In this document: piece by piece, positions 1-9,267 of the stretch | Numbering within the stretch: position 1 is the stretch's first letter | Layout of the letters: each line of letters begins with the position of its first letter | DNA from: Candidatus Saccharicenans sp. | Lineage (GTDB): Bacteria > Acidobacteriota > Aminicenantia > Aminicenantales > Saccharicenantaceae | Reading direction: 5' to 3' | Assembly: GCA_026414545.1 (NCBI GenBank) | Contig: JAOAIU010000027.1 | Coordinates: 1 to 64,000 of the forward strand | Length of the DNA stretch: 64,000 nt | Program-made: the position numbers and the translations under genes | Notes under the pieces: model-generated | What the model was told of the DNA's origin: nothing | The model's input: only the letters and a program-made list of their open reading frames with translations | The model's database searches: none

Positions 1-77
1 GAATAAGCACCGGACTCTGGATTATTCCAGCTCAATGCGGTTAAAATTAGTTTTATCAAAAGATGAAAGGCAACATC

Positions 78-1550
78 ATGGGTATTCAGCAGTTTCTGGC
101 TTTTGACCTGGGAGCAGAAAGCGGCCGGGCCATGCTGGGCCGGCTCCAGGACGGCCGGCTGGAGTTAAAAGAACTCCACCGTTTCCCGAACAAGACCGTC
201 GTCCTGGAAAACCGCCTGCACTGGAACATCTATTACCTTTTCGAAGAAATCAGAAAAGTCCTGCAGGTCTGCCGCCATAACGGTCTGGAAGTCACCAGCC
301 TTGGAGTCGACACCTGGGGTGTGGATTTTGGCCTGCTGGATGAGCGGGGCAATCTCCTCTCCCTCCCCTATTGCTATCGCCATCGGTCGTTTCCGGGAGC
401 CATGGAAAAATACCTTGATAAGTTCTCCGGTGAAGAACTCTACCGCTTGACCGGAATCCAGTTTCTGCCCTTCAACTCACTCTTCCAGCTCTATTGTTAT
501 CTTGAAGAAAACCCTGGAATAATCAGGGCAGCCAAGAAGATGCTCTTTACCCCGGACCTTATCAATTACCTCCTGACTGGTAAACAGGCCACCGAACTGA
601 GCATTGCCTCTACTTCCCAGATGCTTTCTCCCTTCAGCCGGAGCTGGATACCAGAACTCCTGGAAAGAGCGGGCCTTCAATCTGGGATTCTTCCCGAAAT
701 AAACCAGCCAGGAACAAGCCTGGGGAGAATTTCCAGGTGGCTGGTCGAGGACGGAGCCCCGGACTTAGAAGTGATTCAGGTGGCTGCCCATGATACCGCC
801 TCGGCCGTGGCTGCCGCCCCGGGCCGGGGTGAAGACTGGCTTTACATCAGCTCCGGTACCTGGTCGCTGATTGGAGTGGAATTGCCGGAGCCGGTGGTAT
901 CGCCCGAGTCCTTTGCGGCTAACTTTACCAACGAAAGCGGGCTGGGACGGACCATCCGCTTCCTGAAGAACGTCACCGGACTCTGGCCGCTGCAGCAGTG
1001 CCGCAAGGTCTGGTCCAGAACCCGGGAGCTCGATTATGCCCAGCTGATGGAGATGGCTATCGCCGCCCGGCCCTTTCAGCTTTACCTGGACCCGGATGCC
1101 CCCGATTTTCTCAACCCCGACAACATGGTTGAAGCCATAAATTCATATGCCCGGAAGACCGGGCAGAAAGAACCAACCGATATCGGGACCACGGTCCGGT
1201 CCATCCTGGAGAGCCTAGCTTTCAAGACCCGCCTGGTGGTGGAAGAACTTCGCCGGTTGACCGGACAGAATTTCAGCACCATTCACCTGGTCGGCGGCGG
1301 CTCTCGCAACCGGCTGCTAAATCAATTCACGGCCGAGGCCACCGGCCTGCGGGTTATGGCCGGACCGGACGAAGCCACCTCGGCCGGCAACATCCTGGTC
1401 CAGGCCCTGGCCGCCGGGGCGGTAACCAGCAGACAGGAAATAAGAGAAGTGGTCAGAAACTCTTTCGAGATAAAAGAATTTGTGCCCGCCCGGGCCGAAA
1501 CCTGGTCCGAACATTACCAGGACTTTCTGCGGGTGACCGGCCTGAAGTAA
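78..1550 (+). CDS. rhaB: Rhamnulokinase (FGGY carbohydrate kinase)
   Basis: This enzyme phosphorylates L-rhamnulose to L-rhamnulose 1-phosphate in the cytoplasm, the second step of rhamnose catabolism. The 490-residue protein has the FGGY-kinase N-terminal phosphate-binding motif FDLGAESGR right at the start, an AHDTASA motif whose Asp (about residue 239) is the family's catalytic base, SSGTWSLIG, and a C-terminal GGGSRNRLLNQ nucleotide-binding motif. An in-frame ATG at 63 is possible, but the ATG at 78 has an AAAGG seven bases upstream and matches the usual family N-terminus. It lies 71 bases before rhamnose isomerase on the same strand and is probably co-transcribed. The rest of the pathway (aldolase, transporter) would lie to the left of the window. 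Confidence 0.93.
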   Translation: MGIQQFLAFDLGAESGRAMLGRLQDGRLELKELHRFPNKTVVLENRLHWNIYYLFEEIRKVLQVCRHNGLEVTSLGVDTWGVDFGLLDERGNLLSLPYCYRHRSFPGAMEKYLDKFSGEELYRLTGIQFLPFNSLFQLYCYLEENPGIIRAAKKMLFTPDLINYLLTGKQATELSIASTSQMLSPFSRSWIPELLERAGLQSGILPEINQPGTSLGRISRWLVEDGAPDLEVIQVAAHDTASAVAAAPGRGEDWLYISSGTWSLIGVELPEPVVSPESFAANFTNESGLGRTIRFLKNVTGLWPLQQCRKVWSRTRELDYAQLMEMAIAARPFQLYLDPDAPDFLNPDNMVEAINSYARKTGQKEPTDIGTTVRSILESLAFKTRLVVEELRRLTGQNFSTIHLVGGGSRNRLLNQFTAEATGLRVMAGPDEATSAGNILVQALAAGAVTSRQEIREVVRNSFEIKEFVPARAETWSEHYQDFLRVTGLK

Positions 1551-1621
1551 ATGGCTTCCGCCCCCGGCCTTGACACCGGAACGTTAAAATTATAAAAAAT
1601 CATCATCCAGGAGGGTTGATA

Positions 1622-2884
1622 ATGGACCTGACCGTGGTCGATAAACGTTACCGGGAAGCCAGGGAAAAATACGGCGAACTGGGTATTGACACCGAACGGG
1701 CCCTGGAGGAACTGCAGAAATTCCAGATCAGCCTGCACTGCTGGCAGGGGGACGATGTCCAGGGCTTTGAGTGGCAGGAAATCAGCTTCGAGGGCTCAGG
1801 CCTGCAGGTTACCGGCAACTTCCCGGGTCGGGCCAGGAACGCGGCCGAGCTCCGCCAGGACCTGGAAAAAGCCCTGTCGCTGATACCGGGACATCACCGG
1901 GTTAACCTCCATTCCATCTACGGCGAATTCAACGGCCCGGTGGAGCGAAACGAATATGAGCCATCCCATTTCCGGGGCTGGCTGGAGTGGGCCAAAATAC
2001 TGAACCTCAAGCTGGATTTCAATGCCACCTGCTTCAACCATCCCAAGGCCGCCTCGGGCTTAACCCTGAGTCATCCCCGGAAAGAAATAAGAAAATTCTG
2101 GGTCGACCACGTTAAGTGCTGCCGAAAGATTGCCGCTTTCTTCGGCCGAGAGCTCAAGTCCTACTCCATCCATAACCTCTGGATACCAGACGGGTTGAAA
2201 GACATTCCCTCCGACCGCTGGCTGTACCGCCAGCTTCTTTATGATTCTCTGGAGGAAATCTTCGAACTGGAGTTCTCCCAGACCTTGCTCAAGGACTCGC
2301 TGGAAAGCAAGCTCTTCGGCCTGGGCAGCGAGGCCTTTGTGGTCGGCTCCCACGAGTTTTACCTGGCCTACGCCTTGAAGAAGGGAAAAATGGTCTGTCT
2401 GGACCTTGGCCATTTCCACCCGACCGAATCGGTGGCCGACAAGCTCTCGGCCATTCTCCAGGTCAGCAGCGAGTTGCTCCTCCATATCAGCCGCGGCCTG
2501 CGCTGGGACAGCGACCACGTGGTTATCGGGAACGACGAGCTGGACGCCCTGGCTGAGGAAATCGTCAACTCTCCTCTCCCGGAAAAAATTCACCTGGCCC
2601 TGGATTACTTTGACGGCTCGATGAACCGGGTGGGAGCCTGGGTGCTGGGAGCCAGGTCCACTTTGCGCAGCCTGCTGCGGGCCCTGCTTCTGCCCTGGGA
2701 GAGAATCAAGCAGGCTGAGCTGGCCGGCGAAAGCCTGGCCAAGCTGGCCTGGCGACAGATAGCCCGCGACCTGCCACTCGGCGCCGTCTGGGATTATTAC
2801 TGCCTCAATCACAATGTTCCCCCGGAAGACATGTGGTTGGCCGAGGTCAAGGATTACGAGGAACAGGTTCTGAGCCAGCGCTGA
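1622..2884 (+). CDS. rhaA: L-rhamnose isomerase
   Basis: It converts L-rhamnose to L-rhamnulose, the first catabolic step. The 420-residue protein matches the E. coli RhaA family along its whole length: the N-terminal HCWQGDDVQGFE block, NATCFNHP, HNLWIPDG, KLFGLGSEAFVVGSHEFY, LDLGHFHPTE and the metal-site region around RWDSDHVV and LDYFDGSMNR are all present, so the TIM-barrel metal ligands are intact. The ATG at 1622 is chosen over a TTG at 1616 because a perfect AGGAGG (1609-1614) sits seven bases upstream. It follows the kinase gene directly; the order kinase then isomerase is the reverse of the metabolic order. Confidence 0.96.
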   Translation: MDLTVVDKRYREAREKYGELGIDTERALEELQKFQISLHCWQGDDVQGFEWQEISFEGSGLQVTGNFPGRARNAAELRQDLEKALSLIPGHHRVNLHSIYGEFNGPVERNEYEPSHFRGWLEWAKILNLKLDFNATCFNHPKAASGLTLSHPRKEIRKFWVDHVKCCRKIAAFFGRELKSYSIHNLWIPDGLKDIPSDRWLYRQLLYDSLEEIFELEFSQTLLKDSLESKLFGLGSEAFVVGSHEFYLAYALKKGKMVCLDLGHFHPTESVADKLSAILQVSSELLLHISRGLRWDSDHVVIGNDELDALAEEIVNSPLPEKIHLALDYFDGSMNRVGAWVLGARSTLRSLLRALLLPWERIKQAELAGESLAKLAWRQIARDLPLGAVWDYYCLNHNVPPEDMWLAEVKDYEEQVLSQR

Positions 2885-2905
2885 CACCCACAAATTTTCT
2901 GGCAT

Positions 2906-2934
2906 TTGCTATTATTCTGCCTCTGCATTAAACT
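2906..2934 (+). promoter_or_regulatory. Possible sigma-70-type promoter for the HEAT/HD-GYP pair
   Basis: TTGCTA (2906-2911) and TAAACT (2929-2934) are separated by 17 bases and lie just upstream of the ATG at 2952. Each hexamer matches four of six consensus positions, so this is only a candidate. Confidence 0.3.
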
Positions 2935-2951
2935 AAGTCTGAATCTTGACC

Positions 2952-4826
2952 ATGGTGCTAGAGGACAAGAGAAAAGACCAGACGGAAACCGATAAGGAAT
3001 ACGAAGCTCTGGCCTTTCAGAAAGCCAGGGAGGTGGTTCTGGCCCTGGCCAATACTATTTCGGCCCTGAAAATCTTCCCGTCCCATCACGCTTCGGCCAT
3101 TCACTTCCGCCAGGATTTTATCGCCAAGCTCAAAGCTTTCCTGGAACAGTTTCAGAAGCTGGAGCTGGAAATCGGCGAATTTGCCTTCTACTATCAGGGC
3201 AAGCCCGTCTACCAGGACGAAATTTCCAGCAAGAGCCTGCCTTTCTTTTTCTTCAAGGACGGGCTCCGGGTCCTGGCCCTTTATCAGGGTATGGACGACC
3301 AGGAAATTGGCGAGTTCCTGGACCTGGTCCGCCTGGAGTCGGCCAAACCTGCCGAAGAATCTGACCTGGTGAATGCCCTGTGGCTGAAAGACCTGGCCAA
3401 CGTTCAGTATTACGCCCCGGAAGAGTTCATCGAAAATCGCATCCTGGAAGAGCGAGCAGAAAGCCTGAACAAGAAGGGATTACAGATAATACCCCAGGAG
3501 CTGGCCAACAGGGCGGTGGAGATCAACGTCAACCGGGAAAAGATTTTTTCTGGAAAGCTCGAGCTCCGGCCAGAAGAAAAACAGGCCCTGGAGTCTTTCC
3601 AGGATCAGGAACTTCCCGACCTGCCTGAGACCTGGCAGCAGACTCTTGATTTTGCCGAGGCCGAGGGAGAAGCTCGACCCGAAAAAGAAGAGCTGGCCTC
3701 GGGGCGGGAAAAACCCGGTGGCGGGCTGGCCGAAAAGGTGGCCCTCAGCCCGGAGGAAATGGAGCTTCTCAACCAGCTGGTCGAGAGAAATCGCCAGCTC
3801 TCCCCGGAAGAAGAATTTTTGAACCTGATGATGGAAATCCTGGCCCTGGAAAAAGACCAGCAGCAGTACCAGGCCAACCTGGACATTCTTCGCAACTTTT
3901 ACCAGGAGAGCATCAGGTCCGGCCGGTTTGACATTCCGATTCTCCTGGATAAAAAAATTAGAGACTTAAAAACTCTGGTGGCCAGAGAACAGCCGGAAAA
4001 GCTGCCCGGGCTGGAAGCCCTGGCCGCCAGCACCGGCAGCCTTCAGGTCCTGGATGAAATCAGACGCCTGGTTGACCAGAAAATCGAACTCAATTACCTG
4101 GCTCTTTTTGAATACCTCAAGCAGTTCGGGGACAGAGCCCTTCCCTTCCTGGGTGAGCTTTACGAGAAAATTGACCACCCGGAATTCAGGGAAAACGTCA
4201 GGCAACTGGTCCGGAGCAAACTCCGGGAAAATCCCGGAACGGCTGCCATTTTCATTGATGACCAGAAGCCGGCTCTGACCACGGTGATGATCGAGCTGAT
4301 GCGGGAGATGGCCGGCCAGAAAGTCATTCCTCACTTCAGCAATTTCCTGACGCTCAGCGATACCGGCCTGAAATTAAAGGCGGTTGAGGCCCTGGGGTCC
4401 TTCCAGGATGAAATGGCCAACAAAATTCTTCTGGGCTTCATGAACGACCGGGACCCGGAGGTCCGGCTCAAAGCCACCAGCAGCCTGAAGTACCTGGGTG
4501 ACGCCAGCCGCCTGAGCCAGCTGATCAAAGACACCAGCAGTCGGGCTTTCCGCCAAAAACCTTTCGAAGAAAAAAAGGCCCTGTTCGAATTTCTCGGCCG
4601 GAGCCGGACGCCAGAAGCCTTCAACTTTCTGCGCCGGATGTACTTAAAAAAATCCTGGCTGCCCTCAGCCACAGAACTTAGGCTGTGCGCCGTGGCCGGA
4701 CTGGAAGCCAACCGCAGCCCCGAAGCTGTGGAACTGCTGCGACGCGGAGAAAGGTTTATTAACCGGCGGGTGCGGGAAGCGGCCAGTGAGGCCCTGGTCA
4801 GGTTGACCCTGAATGAACAGAAGTGA
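2952..4826 (+). CDS. HEAT-repeat protein with a domain shared with the HD-GYP neighbour
   Basis: A 624-residue cytoplasmic protein with no signal peptide or membrane segment. The first ~160 residues form a mixed helical/beta domain (key run IGEFAFYYQGKPVYQ) that resembles the N-terminus of the next gene. Residues ~215-270 are an acidic, Glu/Lys-rich linker. The C-terminal half is helical, and from about residue 440 shows HEAT-like repeats (for example LKAVEALGSFQDEMANKILLG and VRLKATSSLKYLGDASRL), which normally form a curved protein-binding surface. The stop lies 8 bases before the HD-GYP gene, so the two are almost surely co-expressed. A role as binding partner or scaffold for that phosphodiesterase is inference. 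A TTG at 2946 is an alternative start. Confidence 0.75.
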   Translation: MVLEDKRKDQTETDKEYEALAFQKAREVVLALANTISALKIFPSHHASAIHFRQDFIAKLKAFLEQFQKLELEIGEFAFYYQGKPVYQDEISSKSLPFFFFKDGLRVLALYQGMDDQEIGEFLDLVRLESAKPAEESDLVNALWLKDLANVQYYAPEEFIENRILEERAESLNKKGLQIIPQELANRAVEINVNREKIFSGKLELRPEEKQALESFQDQELPDLPETWQQTLDFAEAEGEARPEKEELASGREKPGGGLAEKVALSPEEMELLNQLVERNRQLSPEEEFLNLMMEILALEKDQQQYQANLDILRNFYQESIRSGRFDIPILLDKKIRDLKTLVAREQPEKLPGLEALAASTGSLQVLDEIRRLVDQKIELNYLALFEYLKQFGDRALPFLGELYEKIDHPEFRENVRQLVRSKLRENPGTAAIFIDDQKPALTTVMIELMREMAGQKVIPHFSNFLTLSDTGLKLKAVEALGSFQDEMANKILLGFMNDRDPEVRLKATSSLKYLGDASRLSQLIKDTSSRAFRQKPFEEKKALFEFLGRSRTPEAFNFLRRMYLKKSWLPSATELRLCAVAGLEANRSPEAVELLRRGERFINRRVREAASEALVRLTLNEQK

Positions 4827-4834
4827 GATAAGAG

Positions 4835-6286
4835 ATGACTGAAGAAACGGCGAAAACGGAAACCAAACAGGCCGTCGGCCAGAAACAGCAGAAGCTGGCC
4901 GTCAACTTCCTGGTCCGGTTTTACATAGTCTTCAAGATTCTCCGGCTGTATGCCGAGAACAACGAGCTGCTCCAGGAACAGACGGAATTGCTATACCAGA
5001 ACCTTCAGGAATTAAAAGAGGCCAGCCCGGAAATAAGCTTCAAGGTCAAGAGGGAATCCATCTTCTTCAACCAGACCAGGCTGAAGTTTTCTCTGGCCAA
5101 CTACTCGATCTTCAAGTTCCTGCTGGAGGAATTTCGCAAGCGAGAAATCGGGCTGCTGACCATCGAGCCGGATATATCCCGGGATGAGCTCCTTCGAGCA
5201 GTGAATATCCTTGGCCAGAAGAGAACATCCGCCACCCCCTTTGAAGAAATAGTCAGCGAGCTGGTCCAGCAGAATGTGGAAAGAGTCAGGCTGGAAAAGC
5301 TGGAGGCTTCGGAAAAGCTGCCCAGCCCCGAAAAAAGCGCTGCCCGGCTCTTTTTCCTCAGCATCCTGCACCTGCGGGAGGTCTCGGAAAGAAACAAGGA
5401 AAATGAGCAGATCAGGCTTAACACCACCCGCCGCCTTATTCAGTCCATCTTCAACCACCTGGTCGACAACGAGTCTTTCCTGCTGGGCCTGACTACCATC
5501 AAGAACCACGACGAATACACTCTGAACCACTCGGTCAATGTCAGCCTGCTGGCCGTGGCCCTGGGCCGCCGGCTGGGGCTGAGCCGGGCCGAGCTGGTGG
5601 ACCTGGGCCTGGCCGCCTTTTTCCATGACCTGGGGAAGATTGAGACTCCGCTGGAGATTCTTAATAAGCCCGGCCAGCTGACCGATGATGAAAGAAAGAT
5701 TATGGAACTGCATCCCCACCAGGGTGCGGAAAAGCTGGTGAGGCTGCGGGAATTCCGGCGGCTGCCGGTCAGCGCCATCCATGTGGCCATGGAGCATCAC
5801 ATCAAGGAAGACCTGACCGGTTATCCCCGCCTGAAAATAAAAAATGATGTCAACCTCTACAGTCGCATTGTCAAGGTCTGCGACTTCTTCGATGCCATTA
5901 CCACCAAGCGGGTTTACCGGAAGAAGACCTTCACCCGCTCGGAGGCCCTGAGCCTGATGCTGGAAAATATCGGCACCGAGTTCAACCCGGTCATCCTCAA
6001 GACCTTTATCCAGATGATGGGCATCTTCCCGGTGGGCTCCCTGGTGCTGCTGAACACCGGTGAGGTTGGCCTGGTGGTGGAGAACAACCAGGAAACGAGG
6101 TTCCTGCTGCGGCCCCGGGTTAAAATAATCGTCGACAGCCAGGGCCAGAAAGTTGACGGCGAGGTGGTTGATTTGACCGAGGTCGACCCGCAGACCAGGA
6201 AGTTCCGGCGGACCATTGTCAAGGAAATCAACCCGGAAGATTACGGCCTGGAAGTCCCGGATTATTTCCTGGCCCAGGCCATGTGA
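4835..6286 (+). CDS. HD-GYP domain cyclic-di-GMP phosphodiesterase-like protein
   Basis: HD-GYP proteins hydrolyse cyclic-di-GMP. This 483-residue protein has an N-terminal domain of ~150 residues, related to that of the HEAT protein upstream, followed by an HD domain: conserved His in LNHSVNVS, the H264-D265 pair in FFHDLGK, the ELHPHQG block, a paired His at 321-322 and the GYP triplet at 329-331. The usual HHExxDGxGYP is changed to HHIKEDLTGYP, so the canonical Asp-Gly before GYP is altered; the metal ligands look intact and activity is likely but not certain. The C-terminal ~80 residues (after LLNTGEVG) are a beta domain common in HD-GYP proteins. No transmembrane segment or receiver domain is visible. 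Confidence 0.88.
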   Translation: MTEETAKTETKQAVGQKQQKLAVNFLVRFYIVFKILRLYAENNELLQEQTELLYQNLQELKEASPEISFKVKRESIFFNQTRLKFSLANYSIFKFLLEEFRKREIGLLTIEPDISRDELLRAVNILGQKRTSATPFEEIVSELVQQNVERVRLEKLEASEKLPSPEKSAARLFFLSILHLREVSERNKENEQIRLNTTRRLIQSIFNHLVDNESFLLGLTTIKNHDEYTLNHSVNVSLLAVALGRRLGLSRAELVDLGLAAFFHDLGKIETPLEILNKPGQLTDDERKIMELHPHQGAEKLVRLREFRRLPVSAIHVAMEHHIKEDLTGYPRLKIKNDVNLYSRIVKVCDFFDAITTKRVYRKKTFTRSEALSLMLENIGTEFNPVILKTFIQMMGIFPVGSLVLLNTGEVGLVVENNQETRFLLRPRVKIIVDSQGQKVDGEVVDLTEVDPQTRKFRRTIVKEINPEDYGLEVPDYFLAQAM

Positions 6287-6375
6287 GCCAGAGCAAAGAA
6301 GTGATGAGGATTAATATAAAGATGCGAATCGGGTCGAGAGTAACCAGCCCGATGATATGATGGTCAGGAGGAATG

Positions 6376-9072
6376 ATGCCGATTCATCCGCCTTTCGACC
6401 TCAGGGTTGAATACCTGAGAGAGCCTCAAATCATTGACCTTCCCCGGCCCAGGTTTTTCTGGAAACTGAGAAGCGATTTTCGCGGCGACCAGCAGACGGC
6501 CTACCAGGTCATCGTCTCTTCCGAGAGAGAATTCTGCGAAAAAGAAGTGGGCGATTACTGGGACAGCGGAAAGGTCAGCAGCCAGGAAACCACCCATATT
6601 CCCTACGGCGGGGAAGAACTCCTGAGCTGCCAGAACTACTACTGGAGAGTCCGCTGGTGGAACATTTCCGGGCAGGTCAGTCCCTACAGCGACATTGCCG
6701 TCTTCGGCACTGGTTTCATGGGAACTTCAAAATTGCGGGCCAGCTGGATTACCATGGCTGAACCCGAAACCTATATCGGGCCGACGACGGTCCTCCTGGG
6801 ACAGAGCGAAGAGCCGGACCTCCAGTGCCTGGGAATCTACCTCCGGAAAGAATTCAAGAGCAGAGGCCGGGCCACCAGGGCCATGATTTACATCAGCGGA
6901 CTGGGTCATTACCGCCTGTATTTTAATGGCCAGAGAATCGGCGACCGGGTGCTGGACCCGGGCTGGTCGGATTACAACAAGGTCGCCCTGTACTCGGCCT
7001 ACGAGGTCACCGAACTGGTCAGGGAACAGAACGCGGTGGGAGTCATCCTGGGCAACGGTCGTCATGTCCAGAAGTACGGCTACGGTCAGCCCCGGATGCT
7101 CTGCCGGCTGGAAATTTACTATGAAAAGGGCGGGCTCGATATCATCACCAGCGACGAAAGCTGGAGAGTATCGGGTGGAGCGGTCCGGGAAAATGGCATC
7201 TATTTTGGAGAGAATTACGATGCCCGCCTGGAACAGCCGGGCTGGGCCGAGCCGGGGTTTGATGATTCCGGCTGGAAGAAGGCGGTGGCGGTTTCTGGCC
7301 CACCGCTGGCTGCTCAGAACATTCCGCCGATAAGGATTACCGAGCGACTGAAGCCGGTAGCCATCTGGCCAGCGGCTGAAGGTCGGTATGTTTTTGATTT
7401 CGGGAAAAACATCTCCGGCTGGGCCAGGTTGCGGGTCAGCGGCCCGGCCGGCAGCCAGGTCCAGCTTCGCTACGGGGAGCTCCTGCACCCCGACGGCAGC
7501 CTGAACCAAGCCACCTGTGACCGGGCCAGGGCCACCGATGTCTATACCCTTAAGGGGGATGGACTGGAGACTTACGAACCTCACTTCACCTACCATGGCT
7601 TTCGCTACGTGGAACTTGCTGGCTTTCCGGGAACTCCTGACCAGAACACCCTGGAAGCCTGTTTTGTCCACAGCGACGTGGAAAGCTGCGGGCAGTTTGA
7701 GTCTTCAAGCGAATTGATAAATAGGATTCATGGCTGCTGTCTCACCAGCTTTCGGTCCAACTTGATGAGCATTCCAACCGACTGCCCCCAGCGCGATGAA
7801 CGCCACGGCTGGCTGGGAGACGTCCTAGCCACGGCCGAAGCCGCTTCCTATAACTTTGACCTGGCCGCCTTTTATAGCCATTTTTTAAATCTAATCAGGC
7901 AGGCCCAGAAAGAAGACGGCAGCCTGCCTGATTTTGTTCCGCCCTACAACCAGGCTGTTTACCCGGCCGACCCGGCCTGGGGCTCAGCCTACATCAGTCT
8001 GTGCTGGCATCTCTACCGGTTCTATGGCGACCGGGACGTTCTGAGGAAACATTTCCAGAGCCTGAAGAACTATATAGAATTCCTCCGGCAAAGGGCCACC
8101 GGCAACCTGCAGCTCACGCTTGGAAAATACGGAGACTGGTGCCAGCCGGGCGGAGTGGTACCCAAAAAGACCCCGCTGGAACTGGTGGCCACCTGGTTCT
8201 ACTATCATGACGTTCGACTTTTCGCCAGCATTTGCGCGCTGGTAGGGAGAAAAGAAGAAGCCAATCAATATGAGGAGCTGGCCGGACAGATCAAGGCAGC
8301 TTTCAACCGGGCTTACCTGGAAGGGAAACAATACAGGGCTCTGCGCCAGGGACCGGTCGACCGCTTCCCGGACCAGACAGCCAACCTTCTCCCCCTTCTC
8401 CTTGACCTGGTGCCAGAAGAGGCGAAAGACCAGGTGTTGAAGTCCTTGCTGGAATCTCTCCTCATCCGGCATGACTATCACCTCGACACCGGGGTGATCG
8501 GCACCCGTTTCCTCTTCGAGGTGCTGCATAAATTTGGGTTGCCGGAAGTGGCTCTGAAAATAATCCTCCAGGATTCTTACCCCGGCTGGGGTTATATGGT
8601 CAGAGAAGGAGCCACCAGTCTCTGGGAAAGGTGGGAAAAGCTCAGCGGCCCGGGCATGAATTCTCATAACCACGCCATGCTGGGAAGCGTCGATGCCTGG
8701 TTCTACCGTGGGCTGGCCGGACTGGAACCGATTGAACCTGGCTGGAAGGTATTCCAGGTTAAACCCTACCCCGGCCTGGAAGAAGTCAGCTGCCGCCTGG
8801 TTACGGTCCAGGGAGAAATAGTCGCCAGCTGGAAAAAGACCGGTTCCGAGTTCAACCTCAGCCTGGCCGTTCCGGTGGGTACCAGAGCCCGGTTAAGCTT
8901 CCCCCTTCTCTGGCCGGATTACCTCATTAAAGAATCCGGCCTGCTGCTCTGGGAGAAAGAAGAATTCGTGGCAGGGGAACCAGGCCTGGGCATTACCCTG
9001 GCCGAGCTCGACCACCGGCCGATTTTCTGGGTGGAATCCGGAAAATATGAATTCCTGATGAAGAAAGCCTGA
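6376..9072 (+). CDS. Alpha-L-rhamnosidase, glycoside hydrolase family 78
   Basis: It removes terminal alpha-L-rhamnose from glycans or glycosides, supplying substrate to RhaA and RhaB. The 898-residue protein has the GH78 order: an Ig-like N-terminal domain (~1-115), a beta-sandwich domain with the ISGLGHYRLYFNGQRIG and LDPGWSDYNK signatures (~150-330), a second beta domain, then the (alpha/alpha)6 catalytic barrel starting near residue 440 with the DCPQRDERHGWLGD acidic motif (~470-483), and a C-terminal beta domain. No signal peptide is visible, so it probably acts on imported oligosaccharides in the cytoplasm. An AGGAGG at 6366-6371 supports ATG 6376 over the adjacent ATG 6373. Confidence 0.93.
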   Translation: MPIHPPFDLRVEYLREPQIIDLPRPRFFWKLRSDFRGDQQTAYQVIVSSEREFCEKEVGDYWDSGKVSSQETTHIPYGGEELLSCQNYYWRVRWWNISGQVSPYSDIAVFGTGFMGTSKLRASWITMAEPETYIGPTTVLLGQSEEPDLQCLGIYLRKEFKSRGRATRAMIYISGLGHYRLYFNGQRIGDRVLDPGWSDYNKVALYSAYEVTELVREQNAVGVILGNGRHVQKYGYGQPRMLCRLEIYYEKGGLDIITSDESWRVSGGAVRENGIYFGENYDARLEQPGWAEPGFDDSGWKKAVAVSGPPLAAQNIPPIRITERLKPVAIWPAAEGRYVFDFGKNISGWARLRVSGPAGSQVQLRYGELLHPDGSLNQATCDRARATDVYTLKGDGLETYEPHFTYHGFRYVELAGFPGTPDQNTLEACFVHSDVESCGQFESSSELINRIHGCCLTSFRSNLMSIPTDCPQRDERHGWLGDVLATAEAASYNFDLAAFYSHFLNLIRQAQKEDGSLPDFVPPYNQAVYPADPAWGSAYISLCWHLYRFYGDRDVLRKHFQSLKNYIEFLRQRATGNLQLTLGKYGDWCQPGGVVPKKTPLELVATWFYYHDVRLFASICALVGRKEEANQYEELAGQIKAAFNRAYLEGKQYRALRQGPVDRFPDQTANLLPLLLDLVPEEAKDQVLKSLLESLLIRHDYHLDTGVIGTRFLFEVLHKFGLPEVALKIILQDSYPGWGYMVREGATSLWERWEKLSGPGMNSHNHAMLGSVDAWFYRGLAGLEPIEPGWKVFQVKPYPGLEEVSCRLVTVQGEIVASWKKTGSEFNLSLAVPVGTRARLSFPLLWPDYLIKESGLLLWEKEEFVAGEPGLGITLAELDHRPIFWVESGKYEFLMKKA

Positions 9073-9140
9073 AACCGGAAGCCAGGAGAAAAACGGGCAT
9101 AATCAGGCCCGGGTCCAATGGGCCACCAGCCATCACCTCG

Positions 9141-9179
9141 AAAATAATCCCGGCCCAGGCTAGTGAGAGGGATTATTTT
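9141..9179. terminator. Bidirectional terminator-like hairpin between convergent genes
   Basis: A perfect 11-base inverted repeat (AAAATAATCCC at 9141-9151 and GGGATTATTTT at 9169-9179) encloses a 17-base loop. With an A-tract on one side and a T-tract on the other it can act in both directions, which fits its position between the converging rhamnosidase and aminotransferase genes. The rest of 9073-9267 holds no recognisable gene. Confidence 0.65.
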
Positions 9180-9267
9180 AATATGGGCTGGTTAAGAGGG
9201 GCAAGTTTTATTAAAAGGATAAGCAAACAGGAGCGGGCATCATTACCTGACCTGAGAGTGACTTTCA

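Noticed and set aside
1..62. End of an upstream gene
   Set aside because: Two short frames close here (a TAA at 4 and another at 42), but too little sequence is present to choose a frame or product.
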